Assembly (NCBI GenBank): GCA_963815535.1
Contig: CAWFGS010000001.1
Location: 744,001 to 808,000 of the forward strand
DNA: 64,000 nt
Direction of reading: 5' to 3'
From: CAWFGS01 sp963815535
GTDB lineage: Bacteria > Pseudomonadota > Alphaproteobacteria > Sphingomonadales > Sphingomonadaceae
Shown: piece after piece, positions 1 to 7,658 of the stretch
Numbering within the stretch: position 1 is the stretch's first letter
Layout: each line of letters opens with the position of its first letter
Position numbers and translations under genes: made by a program
Notes under the pieces: generated by a model
Seen by the model: only the letters and a program-made list of their open reading frames with translations
What the model was told of the DNA's origin: nothing
The model's database searches: none

Positions 1-885
1 GGAAATTTCTCGCCCAGCCCGCCTGTTCCTTCGCCACATGCGCTTCGCACGATCCGCGCGCCAGATCGCGGACGCGGCCCATATAGCTGGCGCGTTCCTG
101 CACGCTGATGACGCCGCGCGCCTGCAGCAGGTTGAAGATGTGGCTGGCTTCGACCGCCTGTTCATAGGCCGCGATCGGGAACCTGCGCGTCGAGCGCGTT
201 GCGGCATTCCGCCTCCGCCTTGTTGAACAGGTCGAACAGCGCGTCGGTTTCGGCGACCTCGAAGTTCCATTTCGACATCTGTTTTTCGTTTTCGAGGAAC
301 ACGTCGCCATAGCTGATGCCGCGAGCCGTTGAACTCGAGATCGTACACGTTGTCGACGCCCTGGATATACATCGCCAGCCGTTCCAGCCCGTATGTCAGC
401 TCGCCCGCGACGGGTTTGCAATCGTAACCGCCCATCTGCTGGAAATAGGTGAACTGCGTCACTTCCATCCCGTCGCACCAGACTTCCCAGCCCAGCCCCC
501 ACGCGCCCAGCGTCGGGCTTTCCCAATCGTCCTCGACGAACCGGATATCGTGCGCCAGCGGATCGATGCCGATCGTGCGGAGGCTTTCGAGATACAGGTC
601 CTGTATGTCGGGCGGGCTGGGCTTCAGGATGACCTGATATTGATAGTAATGCTGCAACCGGTTGGGGTTTTCGCCATAGCGGCCATCGGTCGGACGGCGG
701 CAGGGCTGGACGAAGGCGGCGTTCCACGGTTCCGGCCCCAGCGCGCGCAGAGTGGTCGCCGGGTGAAACGTGCCCGCCCCCATCCGCATGTCGTATGGCT
801 GCAGAATCAGGCAGCCCTGCGCCGCCCAGAAATCATGCAGGGTCAGGATCATGTCCTGAAAGGATGTGCGGGGGGCAAGCGTCAT
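1..885 (-). CDS. glyQ: Glycine--tRNA ligase alpha subunit (3' end off window, frameshifted)
   Basis: Alpha subunit of the two-subunit glycyl-tRNA synthetase, which charges tRNA-Gly together with GlyS. Reading from the ATG at 885 gives the family's opening (SFQDMILTLHDFWAAQGC) and then the conserved stretches RRPTDGRYGENPNR, LGWEVWCDGMEVTQFTYFQQ and YGLERLAMYIQGVDNVYDL. The last third lies in other frames: single-base shifts near 322 (before SYGDVFLENE) and near 183 (before AAYEQAVEASHIFNLL). The family is about 290-300 aa, so the stop should lie just beyond the window edge. The shifts in this essential gene look like sequence errors. glyS would be expected further downstream on the minus strand. 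Confidence 0.93.
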   Translation of the reverse strand, partial: MTLAPRTSFQDMILTLHDFWAAQGCLILQPYDMRMGAGTFHPATTLRALGPEPWNAAFVQPCRRPTDGRYGENPNRLQHYYQYQVILKPSPPDIQDLYLESLRTIGIDPLAHDIRFVEDDWESPTLGAWGLGWEVWCDGMEVTQFTYFQQMGGYDCKPVAGELTYGLERLAMYIQGVDNVYDLEFNGSRHQLWRRVPRKRKTDVEMELRGRRNRRAVRPVQQGGGGMPQRARRAGSRSRPMNRRSKPATSSTCCRRAASSACRNAPAIWAASAIWRADRAKRMWRRNRRAGREIS

Positions 886-959
886 GGCGTGCGCGCTTTG
901 GCGGATGGCCGATGGGGGGTCAATGGCGAGCGGTCGGAAGAAGCGCGTGCGCACCGATG

Positions 960-1047
960 TGACAGGTTGAGCGAACTTTATGTCAGGTGATATTGACATA
1001 GTCAGCGAAATCACGACATATGGTCATGAATACCTGACACGGTGTCA
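960..1047. promoter_or_regulatory. Cluster of TGACA/TGTCA half-sites upstream of the membrane/HTH operon
   Basis: Between divergent glyQ and the membrane-protein operon the 5-mer TGACA or its complement occurs at 960, 981, 994, 1035 and 1043. TGACAC-G-GTGTCA (1035-1047) is a perfect 13-bp palindrome. TGTCAGGT (981-988) is the inverse of ACCTGACA (1032-1039), and TGACAGGT (960) and TGTCAGGT (981) lie 21 bp apart, two helical turns. A TTGACA hexamer sits at 993-998 with only a weak -10 match about 17 bp on. This looks like a regulator-binding region, perhaps for the HTH protein encoded downstream. That link is inference. Confidence 0.45.
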
Positions 1048-1101
1048 CGGTAACATAACATTAAAGGAGCCCACGATGCTGTTTATCGATCGGCAACACC
1101 G

Positions 1102-1548
1102 GTGCGCGACATGACGCATGCGGTGGCCCGTATGCTTACTTGTGGATCCCTGATCGCCTATCCTGCAGGACTCGTAACGATGCTGCTTAGCGACGGTAGT
1201 GCGGTTGCGGATATCGGCGGTCTGGCCCTCGTCGCATTGGCGGTAATACTCGCCATAAGTATGCTGAACACGACTTTTCAGAGGATTGTCGGCGAAGAGC
1301 GGTCAATGCTTGACGAGTTCGAACTAAGCTTACGCGCGAAAGCCATGGAAACTGCTTACGCCATGTTGGCGGGCCTGGTCGTCACCCTGTGCATCTATGG
1401 TGCGATCGCCACCGACAAGGGCGGTTGGATGCCGGGCAGTTACGACCATTGGAATGCGCTCTTCTGGGGTCTGTTTCTTTACGCATCCTTGCTGCCGACA
1501 GCTATATTGGCATGGCAAGTCGGCGATACCGATCTGGTCGCGGCCTGA
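1102..1548 (+). CDS. Small integral membrane protein
   Basis: 148-residue hydrophobic protein with about four membrane segments (roughly residues 10-30, 35-55, 80-105 and 115-140), including LIAYPAGLVTMLLSDG and ILAISMLN. I recognise no catalytic motif. It is followed after 5 bases by a small Cro/C1-type regulator and then another membrane protein, an arrangement common for paired membrane protein/HTH operons of unknown role. The start is uncertain: GTG at 1102 or ATG at 1111 keep the frame, but the only good ribosome site (AAAGGAG at 1063-1069) serves an ATG at 1076 in a different frame that stops at 1114. Either the N-terminus contains an indel or a 12-codon leader is translated first. Confidence 0.7.
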   Translation: MRDMTHAVARMLTCGSLIAYPAGLVTMLLSDGSAVADIGGLALVALAVILAISMLNTTFQRIVGEERSMLDEFELSLRAKAMETAYAMLAGLVVTLCIYGAIATDKGGWMPGSYDHWNALFWGLFLYASLLPTAILAWQVGDTDLVAA

Positions 1549-1553
1549 TCAGC

Positions 1554-1748
1554 ATGAAAAACCGTTTGAAAGTCCTGCGCGCCGAACGCGACTGGAGCCA
1601 GGCGGAACTCGCCGGGCATCTGGAAGTGTCGCGTCAGGCCGTGAACGCCGTGGAAACCGGCAAGCACGACCCGTCCCTGCCGTTGGCGTTCAGGATCGCC
1701 CGGCTGTTCGACATGCCGATAGAGGAGATTTTCGATGACCAAAACTGA
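1554..1748 (+). CDS. Cro/C1-family (XRE) helix-turn-helix regulator, 64 aa
   Basis: Single-domain DNA-binding protein. It starts MKNRLKVLRAERDWSQAELA and has the typical HTH core (QAELAGHLEVSRQAVNAVE, about residues 16-34) followed by the family ending LARLFDMPIEEIF-like. The ATG at 1554 lies 5 bases after the preceding membrane gene. Its 3' end overlaps the next membrane gene by 14 bases, so the three genes are very likely co-transcribed and translationally coupled. Such one-domain XRE proteins usually repress their own operon, and the palindromes at 960-1047 are candidate sites. Its target is not shown by the sequence. Confidence 0.88.
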   Translation: MKNRLKVLRAERDWSQAELAGHLEVSRQAVNAVETGKHDPSLPLAFRIARLFDMPIEEIFDDQN

Positions 1749-2187
1749 TCGCGATCCGGCCGCTTCCCACGAACCCGTTACCAAATCGGGCGAACAGATG
1801 CTCAACACCCGGCGCGGTAAGTTCTGGCGTTTGGTCGTTTTCGGTATGGTGGTTGCCACCGCAACGGGGCTGGCGCTCGGCATAGCGTCGGCAGCGATCA
1901 CTTTGGGCGACATTCCATCGTGGGTTATCGTACCGTTGCTGATATTGACCGCCGCCGGTTTCGTATGGTTCACCCTCAAATACTATCGCAGCATTGATGA
2001 GGTCGATTTGCTCGACAATCTGTGGGCCAATACATTCGGCCTTTACGCCATCATCATCGGGGCCGGCGGTTGGCTGATCCTGGCAGAGATCGACATCATG
2101 CCACCGGTCGATATCGTTGCCCTCGTAACGGGGACGTTGTTCATGACGTTTGCCGCATATTTCATTCGCCGTGCGGGGTTTCGTTGA
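1735..2187 (+). CDS. Small integral membrane protein downstream of XRE regulator
   Basis: 150-residue protein with a polar N-terminus (about 30 residues) and four predicted membrane helices (around residues 33-55, 62-82, 100-118 and 122-142) separated by short loops. It overlaps the HTH gene by 14 bases. It shares the overall four-helix plan of the first gene of the operon but no obvious sequence motif. It probably forms part of the same membrane system. Function unknown. Confidence 0.75.
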   Translation: MTKTDRDPAASHEPVTKSGEQMLNTRRGKFWRLVVFGMVVATATGLALGIASAAITLGDIPSWVIVPLLILTAAGFVWFTLKYYRSIDEVDLLDNLWANTFGLYAIIIGAGGWLILAEIDIMPPVDIVALVTGTLFMTFAAYFIRRAGFR

Positions 2188-2239
2188 CACCGTCCCGGCT
2201 TTAGAACCACCCTCAAAATCTACTCAAAAGGAAATTTTC

Positions 2240-3211
2240 ATGACCACTATCAAATCCCGCCTCGCCCTTGCCGCATCGTCGCTGGCGATGCTGCTCGTCA
2301 CCCCTGCCTGCGCCCAGCAAGGCACGCCGACGCCCGTGCAATCGACGCAGGTGGCTGCCGCCGACGTGGAAATGGACACGGCCCCAGCAGCCCAAACAGT
2401 CGAGGCGGTCGGCCCCGGCCTGTGGAAAGTCGCGGACGAGGACACCACCATCTATCTGTTCGGCACGGTCCATCTGCTGCCCGACGACGTGAACTGGAAC
2501 AGCGGTATTATCAACGATGCGCTGGCATCGTCCGGCACGCTGGTCACGGAAATCGACATGACGGAAGAGGCGATGGCGGCTATGGGGCCGCTTGTCAGCC
2601 GCACTGCGTTGCTGTCCGACGGGCAGACCCTGCGCGGCCTGCTGGACCCCGCGCAACTGGCATCCTACGAAGCCGCCATGACCAAGCTGGAAGTGCCCGT
2701 GGCTGCGTTCGATCCGTTCGAACCGTGGTTCGCCGCCCTGCAGATGACCAACGTCGCTTACACGAAAAACGGCATGAACCCGGAACTGGGCGTGGAACAG
2801 GTGCTGGAAAGCCTGGTCGGTCCGGATGTCGAGCGCGATGCGTTGGAAACCGTGGAATTCCAACTGTCCGTTTTCGACGAATTGCCGGTTGAAAAACAGA
2901 TCGCGTTCCTGACCGAAACGTCCGACCAGATCGACGAAATCGGCCCCATGCTCGACGCGATGATCGCCAATTGGGCGACGGGCGATGCGGACGGTCTGGG
3001 CGAATTGATGAACGAGGCACTGGCGAGCGATCCGGTGCTGGCCGAACGCCTGCTTTATGCCCGCAACGCAAATTGGGCAGTGTGGATCGACGATCGCCTC
3101 GACACGCCCGGCACGGTGTTCATGGCGGTGGGCGCAGGCCATCTGGCCGGGATCAACAGCGTGCAGGATTTGCTGGCGGCGCGCGGCATTGGAACCACGC
3201 GCGTTCAGTAG
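2240..3211 (+). CDS. TraB/GumN family secreted protein (copy 1)
   Basis: 323-residue exported protein. The ATG at 2240 follows a good ribosome site (AAAAGGAAA, 2226-2234) and begins a signal peptide whose hydrophobic core ends at a Cys (LLVTPACAQQ). The mature part carries the TraB/GumN hallmarks: IYLFGTVHLLP near residue 70, the substrate-pocket region with YARNANWAVWI near 285, and FMAVGAGHLAG near 302. The family is distantly related to Tiki/ChaN-type proteins; most members have no proven activity. An adjacent paralog follows after 21 bases, so the two are probably co-transcribed and arose by tandem duplication. The reading frame is intact. Confidence 0.85.
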   Translation: MTTIKSRLALAASSLAMLLVTPACAQQGTPTPVQSTQVAAADVEMDTAPAAQTVEAVGPGLWKVADEDTTIYLFGTVHLLPDDVNWNSGIINDALASSGTLVTEIDMTEEAMAAMGPLVSRTALLSDGQTLRGLLDPAQLASYEAAMTKLEVPVAAFDPFEPWFAALQMTNVAYTKNGMNPELGVEQVLESLVGPDVERDALETVEFQLSVFDELPVEKQIAFLTETSDQIDEIGPMLDAMIANWATGDADGLGELMNEALASDPVLAERLLYARNANWAVWIDDRLDTPGTVFMAVGAGHLAGINSVQDLLAARGIGTTRVQ

Positions 3212-3232
3212 GCCGATCGGGAGTTCGGCGTA

Positions 3233-4189
3233 ATGTCACGACGCATGTTCGAACCTGTGTTCAAGTCCGTGTTTCGCCGAACTCCCCTGCTGACTGCGGT
3301 CGGCGCCGCATTGCTGACGGGGATGACCGCCGGTTGCGGGCGGGATGAACCACCCGAAGAAATGCCCCCGCCCGCGCCTGCATTGTGGGAAATCGCCAGC
3401 GCGGACGGCACGGTCGAAGGCTGGCTGTTCGGCACGATCCACGCGCTGCCCGATGGCATCGACTGGCGGACGGACACGCTGGAGCAGGTAACGCGGCAGG
3501 CGGACGTTCTGGTGGTCGAAGTCGCCGAGCTGGAGGACCGGGCCGCCGTGGCCCAGGTGTTCCGCGAACTTGCCGTTACGCCGGGCCAGCCATCCCTGTT
3601 CGCACGCGTTCCCGTCCGGCATCATGCCGCCTTGCGCGACCTGCTCGAAACGGCCGATGTCCCGCCCGACGGTTTCGGCGCGACCGAAAGCTGGGCTGCC
3701 GCGCTGACTCTCGCCCGGCTCGCATCCGCCAGCACGGCGGGCAGCGATTCCGGCAACGGCGCGGATATCGCCTTGTTGCAGCAGTTTGCCGGTCGCCCGG
3801 TCGTGGAATTGGAGGGGGCACGGGCGCAGCTCGCCATTTTCGACGGCTTGCCCGAACGCGAGCAGCGCGATCTGCTGGTGGCGATCGTGGCCGATCATGC
3901 GAAGACCGCCGCCGACCCCGACCGCGCGCCCGACCGTCTGGCCCGCGCATGGCGTGCAGGCGACATGGACCTGCTCGCCCGCGAAACCACGCAAGGTTTT
4001 CTGGCCGACCCCGAACTGCGCGCCGCTCTGCTGACCGGGCGCAATCGCGACTGGTCCACCCGGATCGCCGCCCTGTTGACACACGATGCGAAACCGCTGG
4101 TCGCCGTCGGCGCGTCCCATATGGCGGGCGCGGACGGGCTGCCGGCTCTGCTGTCGCGAGCGGGTTACACGACACGGCGCATTCAATAG
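3233..4189 (+). CDS. TraB/GumN family lipoprotein-like secreted protein (copy 2)
   Basis: 318-residue paralog of the preceding gene. The N-terminus has a signal peptide ending MTAGC, a plausible lipobox, so it may be lipid-anchored. Conserved TraB/GumN positions are seen: GWLFGTIHALPDG near residue 65, GRNRDWSTRI near 275 and LVAVGASHMAG near 293. Sequence similarity to copy 1 is clear but moderate, pointing to an old duplication with divergence. The start ATG at 3233 lies 21 bases after the stop of copy 1. No catalytic role is proven for the family. Confidence 0.83.
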   Translation: MSRRMFEPVFKSVFRRTPLLTAVGAALLTGMTAGCGRDEPPEEMPPPAPALWEIASADGTVEGWLFGTIHALPDGIDWRTDTLEQVTRQADVLVVEVAELEDRAAVAQVFRELAVTPGQPSLFARVPVRHHAALRDLLETADVPPDGFGATESWAAALTLARLASASTAGSDSGNGADIALLQQFAGRPVVELEGARAQLAIFDGLPEREQRDLLVAIVADHAKTAADPDRAPDRLARAWRAGDMDLLARETTQGFLADPELRAALLTGRNRDWSTRIAALLTHDAKPLVAVGASHMAGADGLPALLSRAGYTTRRIQ

Positions 4190-4324
4190 GCCTTAGCGGA
4201 CGTGCGTCCCACGCAGCTTGCGCCAGGACCTCGATTGCCCTAAGCGCGCAGGCTTTCCGGCCATATTCATCCCTGGAGGCGTGGCAGACGGAAAAACGAA
4301 CAACGAATCCGAAAGGCATTATCT

Positions 4325-5002
4325 ATGAGCGACGCTCTTACTCTGCCGGCCGAGACGCGTGAACGGGCAGGCAAGGGAGCCTCCCGTGCATTGCGCCGCG
4401 AAGGCCGTGTCCCCGCCGTGATCTATGGCGGCAAGGAAGAAGCCACCCCGATCCATGTCGAGGAAAAGGAACTGGTCCGTCAGTTGATGACCGGCCATTT
4501 CATGAACTCGGTCGTGATGATCGACGCAGGCGGCAAGAAAATCCGCACTCTTCCCAAGGACGTGGCGTTCCACCCCGTTTCCGATCGCCCGATGCACGCG
4601 GATTTCTTCCGCTTGACGAAGGGTTCGAAGATCGAGGTCGATATCCCCGTGGTCTTCATCAATCAGGAAGACAGCCCCGGTCTGAAGAAGGGCGGCGTGC
4701 TGAACGTGGTCCGTCACGAACTGGAACTGATGTGCGAAGTGGACAAGATCCCCGACCAGATCGCAATCGACGTCGCGGGCCGCGAAGTGGGCGATTCGAT
4801 CCACATCAGCGATGTCGATCTGCCCGAAGGTTCGGTCAGCGCCATCACCGATCGCGATTTCACCATCGCCACGCTGGTCGCCCCATCCGCGCTCAAGAGC
4901 CAGGATGAAGACGAAGACGAAACCACCGAAGAAGAAGCACCCGAAGACGGTGCGGACGGCAAGACGCCGACCAGCGAAATGGGCCCCGCCACGGACGCCT
5001 GA
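4325..5002 (+). CDS. rplY: 50S ribosomal protein L25 / general stress protein Ctc
   Basis: Binds 5S rRNA in the large ribosomal subunit. The 225-residue protein has the N-terminal L25 domain (GKGASRALRREGRVPAVIYG) and the longer Ctc-type C-terminal domain (GVLNVVRHELELMC, ISDVDLPEGS). It ends in an acidic tail of Glu/Asp-rich residues from about 195 (DEDEDETTEEE), common in alphaproteobacterial members. pth follows after about 300 bases, the classic rplY-pth pair. A hairpin at 5029-5058 followed by T-rich sequence suggests that much of the transcription ends between them. Confidence 0.95.
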   Translation: MSDALTLPAETRERAGKGASRALRREGRVPAVIYGGKEEATPIHVEEKELVRQLMTGHFMNSVVMIDAGGKKIRTLPKDVAFHPVSDRPMHADFFRLTKGSKIEVDIPVVFINQEDSPGLKKGGVLNVVRHELELMCEVDKIPDQIAIDVAGREVGDSIHISDVDLPEGSVSAITDRDFTIATLVAPSALKSQDEDEDETTEEEAPEDGADGKTPTSEMGPATDA

Positions 5003-5028
5003 TCGCAATCATTCTTTGCGAAAACCGG

Positions 5029-5068
5029 ACACCGGGCCCTGGCGACAGGGTCCGGTGTTCTTCGTTTT
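5029..5068 (+). terminator. Intrinsic terminator after rplY
   Basis: A 13-bp stem (5029-5041 with 5046-5058, one G-U pair) closes a 4-base loop (GCGA) and is followed by TCTTCGTTTT. It begins 27 bases after the rplY stop codon, the right place and form for a rho-independent terminator. Confidence 0.75.
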
Positions 5069-5118
5069 GCGCCGATTTAACGGAACGGACAACCGGCAAC
5101 GACGCCGGCACTCATCCG

Positions 5119-5140
5119 CCCCTCCTCTTCAGAGGAGGGG
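5119..5140. repeat. Intergenic palindromic repeat (CCCCTCCTCT / AGAGGAGGGG)
   Basis: Perfect 10-bp inverted repeat with a 2-base loop in the 307-bp rplY-pth spacer, followed by a second small palindromic stretch (GGGAG-CTCG-CTCCC around 5152-5165). A related arrangement, CCCCTTCCT/AGGAAGGGG with similar flanking text, occurs at 37136-37159. It looks like a dispersed REP-type element rather than a gene. I see no coding sequence in 5003-5309. Confidence 0.6.
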
Positions 5141-5309
5141 CAGCGAGACTTGGGAGCTCGCTCCCTAGTCGCAGCGGGGTGGTGACTTCGATGCCCGCCA
5201 AAGCCCGTTTGCCCATGCCACCAAGCCCACCCACTCTCCCGCACAAGAAGCGGCATCCCCAACCGCTCGACTGCTTGAGAAGAACCGCAAACGCCCCTAC
5301 CCGCAGCCA

Positions 5310-5876
5310 ATGCAGATATGGACAGGCCTTGGAAATCCCGGACCGCAATATGCGATGCACCGGCACAATGTCGGTTTCATGGCGCTGGACGTCATCGCCC
5401 ATATGCACGGCTTCGCGCCGGTGCAGAAGAAGTTCCAGGGCTGGACGCAGGAAGGGCGCATCGGGTCCGAGAAGATCGTGCTGCTCAAACCCGCGACGTT
5501 CATGAACGAAAGCGGACGCGCCGTGTCCGAAGCCCTGCGGTTCTACAAATTGGGGCCGGACGCGCTGACCGTGTTTCATGACGAGCTGGATCTCGACCCG
5601 TTCCGCCTGAAAGTGAAACAGGGCGGCGGCCATGCAGGGCATAACGGGCTACGCAGCATTACGCAGCATATCGGCGCGGAGTTCGCCCGCGTGCGGCTGG
5701 GCATCGGGCATCCGGGGCACAAGGACCGCGTGCACGGCTACGTCCTGGGCAATTATGCGAAGGGGGAGCAGGACGATCTGGTCGCCATGCTGGGCGCGAT
5801 CGGGGCGGAAGCGGAATGGCTGGCGAAAGGCGATGGCGCACGGTTCATGTCCGACGTGGCGCTGCGCCTTCGGTGA
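5310..5876 (+). CDS. pth: Peptidyl-tRNA hydrolase
   Basis: Cleaves peptidyl-tRNA released from stalled ribosomes and recycles the tRNA. The 188-residue protein starts MQIWTGLGNPG and shows the catalytic and tRNA-binding residues in order: Asn9 in GLGNPG, His19 in HRHNVGF, the Asp in FHDELDLD and the Asn in GHNGLRS. FMNESG and RVRLGIGHPG are also typical. The reading frame is intact. It lies downstream of rplY, the usual partner, and upstream of a CPBP protease gene. Confidence 0.96.
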   Translation: MQIWTGLGNPGPQYAMHRHNVGFMALDVIAHMHGFAPVQKKFQGWTQEGRIGSEKIVLLKPATFMNESGRAVSEALRFYKLGPDALTVFHDELDLDPFRLKVKQGGGHAGHNGLRSITQHIGAEFARVRLGIGHPGHKDRVHGYVLGNYAKGEQDDLVAMLGAIGAEAEWLAKGDGARFMSDVALRLR

Positions 5877-5916
5877 CGGGCTGAAACGATGGGCTGCAAC
5901 AGGGGAGCCGCCACGG

Positions 5917-6529
5917 ATGGCGCGTGACATGGCGACCGTAACGCATCGGCAAGTGCTGCTGGGGGCCACCGTGCAACTGGTCGTGATGGTTTGCGGCGGT
6001 TTGGGGCTGTGGTATTCTTCCGGTCGTCCGCTGGCCGATATCGTGAGCGTGGACGGCGCGCAGAATCATGCAGGGATTGCTGCTGGCAGGTGTTCTGACG
6101 GCGATCGGCGTTGCGGCGTTCAAGGGTTGGCCCGACAGGACCGACTGGCTGATCCGCGCGCAGGCGCCCGGTTTCGCGTTCGTGAAGAAACCGATGGGGA
6201 TGACCGCGATCGTGTGGATTTCCGTTTGCGCGGGAGTGGGCGAGGAATTGCTGTTCCGCGCGGGATTGCAGACTTTGCTGGCGGATCATCTGGGCACGGT
6301 TGCGGCAATCGCGATCAGTTCGGCACTGTTTGCGGTGCTGCATCTTGCCAAACCGCTGGTGGGCCTGTTGCTGTTCGCGATCGGTGTCGCACTCGGCGTG
6401 GTCTATGCCGCAACCGGAAGCCTGCTGGCGGTCGCGATCGGCCATGCGATCTACGATATATTCGCGCTATCCTACGTCCAGAAACGGTTGCACGAACTGC
6501 GTTATTTCGAAGGGGAGCCAACGACCTGA
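5917..6529 (+). CDS. CPBP-family intramembrane metalloprotease (frameshifted)
   Basis: Polytopic membrane protein of the CAAX-protease/bacteriocin-processing (Abi) family. The main part shows the diagnostic motifs GVGEELLFRAGL (EExxxR), AVLHLAKP and AIGHAIYDIFA, which hold the metal-binding Glu and His residues within helices. The natural N-terminus (MARDMATVTHRQVLLGATVQ) is in another frame starting at 5917. One inserted base near 6060-6067 separates the two pieces, which together give about 203 aa, a normal family length. Substrate unknown. Confidence 0.82.
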
Positions 6530-6585
6530 CCCCCGGTGCAATCGCGCGCCGCGTGTGATAGGCTGCGCGCAACAGGAGAACGACC

Positions 6586-7581
6586 ATGCCATCCATCGAC
6601 CGCCGCACCTTGCTCGCCGGGGCTGCCGCCACATCCGCGCTCGCCGGGGCCGCTGCCTCCGCCCAGACCGATCCCCTGCCGTCCAACCCGGACCTGACGG
6701 GCAAGGCCATCCTGATCACCGGCTGTTCGTCGGGCTTCGGCCGGTTGATGGCGGAAGATTTCGCGCGCCACGGCGCCAAAGTGTTCGCGACCATGCGGAA
6801 CCTGCCCCGCGCCGAAGCGACCGAACTGACCGCCCTGGCAACCGGCGACGATCTCGACATCACCGTGCTGGAGATCGACGTTCTGTCGGACGACCAGGTT
6901 GCGGCGGGCGTTGCAGAGGCGGAGCGGCTCAATGGCGGCGCGATCGACGTGTTGATCAACAATGCGGGCATTTCGACCGGCGGCCCGATCGAAGTGCAGG
7001 ATTTCGAGGCGGTCGAGACGATCTTCGACACCAACGTCCACGGCGCACACCGGATGGCTCGTGCCGCCCTGCCCGCCATGCGCGCCGCGAAATCGGGGCA
7101 GATCGTGAATGTCAGTTCGCAGCTGGGCCGCGTCATGCTGCCGGCATTCGGGATGTATTCCGCCACCAAATTCGCGCTCGAAGCGATGAGCGAGCAAATG
7201 GCCTACGAACTGGTTCCGCACGGCATCGACGTGACGATCATCCAGCCCGGCGGTTATCCCACCATGATCTGGAAGAACGCCAGCGATCTGACGCAGGCGT
7301 TGGCCGCGCGCGTTCCGGCGCGGCATGCGGATGGCTATCCCGAATTGATCGCGCAGATGCAAACGCCGCGCACGCCGGACAATTCGACCGATCCGATGGA
7401 CGTGCCCAACGCCATCGCGCGCGCCATCGCCATGCCTGCAGGCACGCGCCCGCTTCGCATGGAAGTCCATCCCGGCCCCAAACCGCAGATCGCCATCAAC
7501 GAAGTCGCGGCGAAAACGCAGGTCGGCTGGCTGGGCGAAAGCCCCTACGGCCCGTGGATCAAGGCGGTGCATAACGTATAG
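6586..7581 (+). CDS. Short-chain dehydrogenase/reductase with apparent Tat signal
   Basis: 331-residue classical SDR. The cofactor motif TGCSSGFG is at 45-52, NNAG at 125-128, the catalytic Ser at about 178, and Tyr191 and Lys195 in YSATK. Unusually, the first 27 residues form a twin-arginine export signal: DRRTLLAGAAATSALAGAAASA, with a likely signal-peptidase site after ASA. If exported, the enzyme would fold with NAD(P) in the cytoplasm and act in the periplasm. The ATG at 6586 follows AGGAGAACG. The substrate is unknown. The best alternative is a cytosolic enzyme with a misleading N-terminus. Confidence 0.85.
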   Translation: MPSIDRRTLLAGAAATSALAGAAASAQTDPLPSNPDLTGKAILITGCSSGFGRLMAEDFARHGAKVFATMRNLPRAEATELTALATGDDLDITVLEIDVLSDDQVAAGVAEAERLNGGAIDVLINNAGISTGGPIEVQDFEAVETIFDTNVHGAHRMARAALPAMRAAKSGQIVNVSSQLGRVMLPAFGMYSATKFALEAMSEQMAYELVPHGIDVTIIQPGGYPTMIWKNASDLTQALAARVPARHADGYPELIAQMQTPRTPDNSTDPMDVPNAIARAIAMPAGTRPLRMEVHPGPKPQIAINEVAAKTQVGWLGESPYGPWIKAVHNV

Positions 7582-7658
7582 CTGGCGTTCGGCCGCACGC
7601 CCGGCTAAACGCGGCGCTCTCTATTCAGTTCTTGGCACTTTAATCACCGGAGTTTTCG

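Noticed and set aside
3236..4186. Long antisense reading frames opposite TraB and other genes
   Set aside because: High-GC third positions create such frames; they lack ribosome sites and family motifs.
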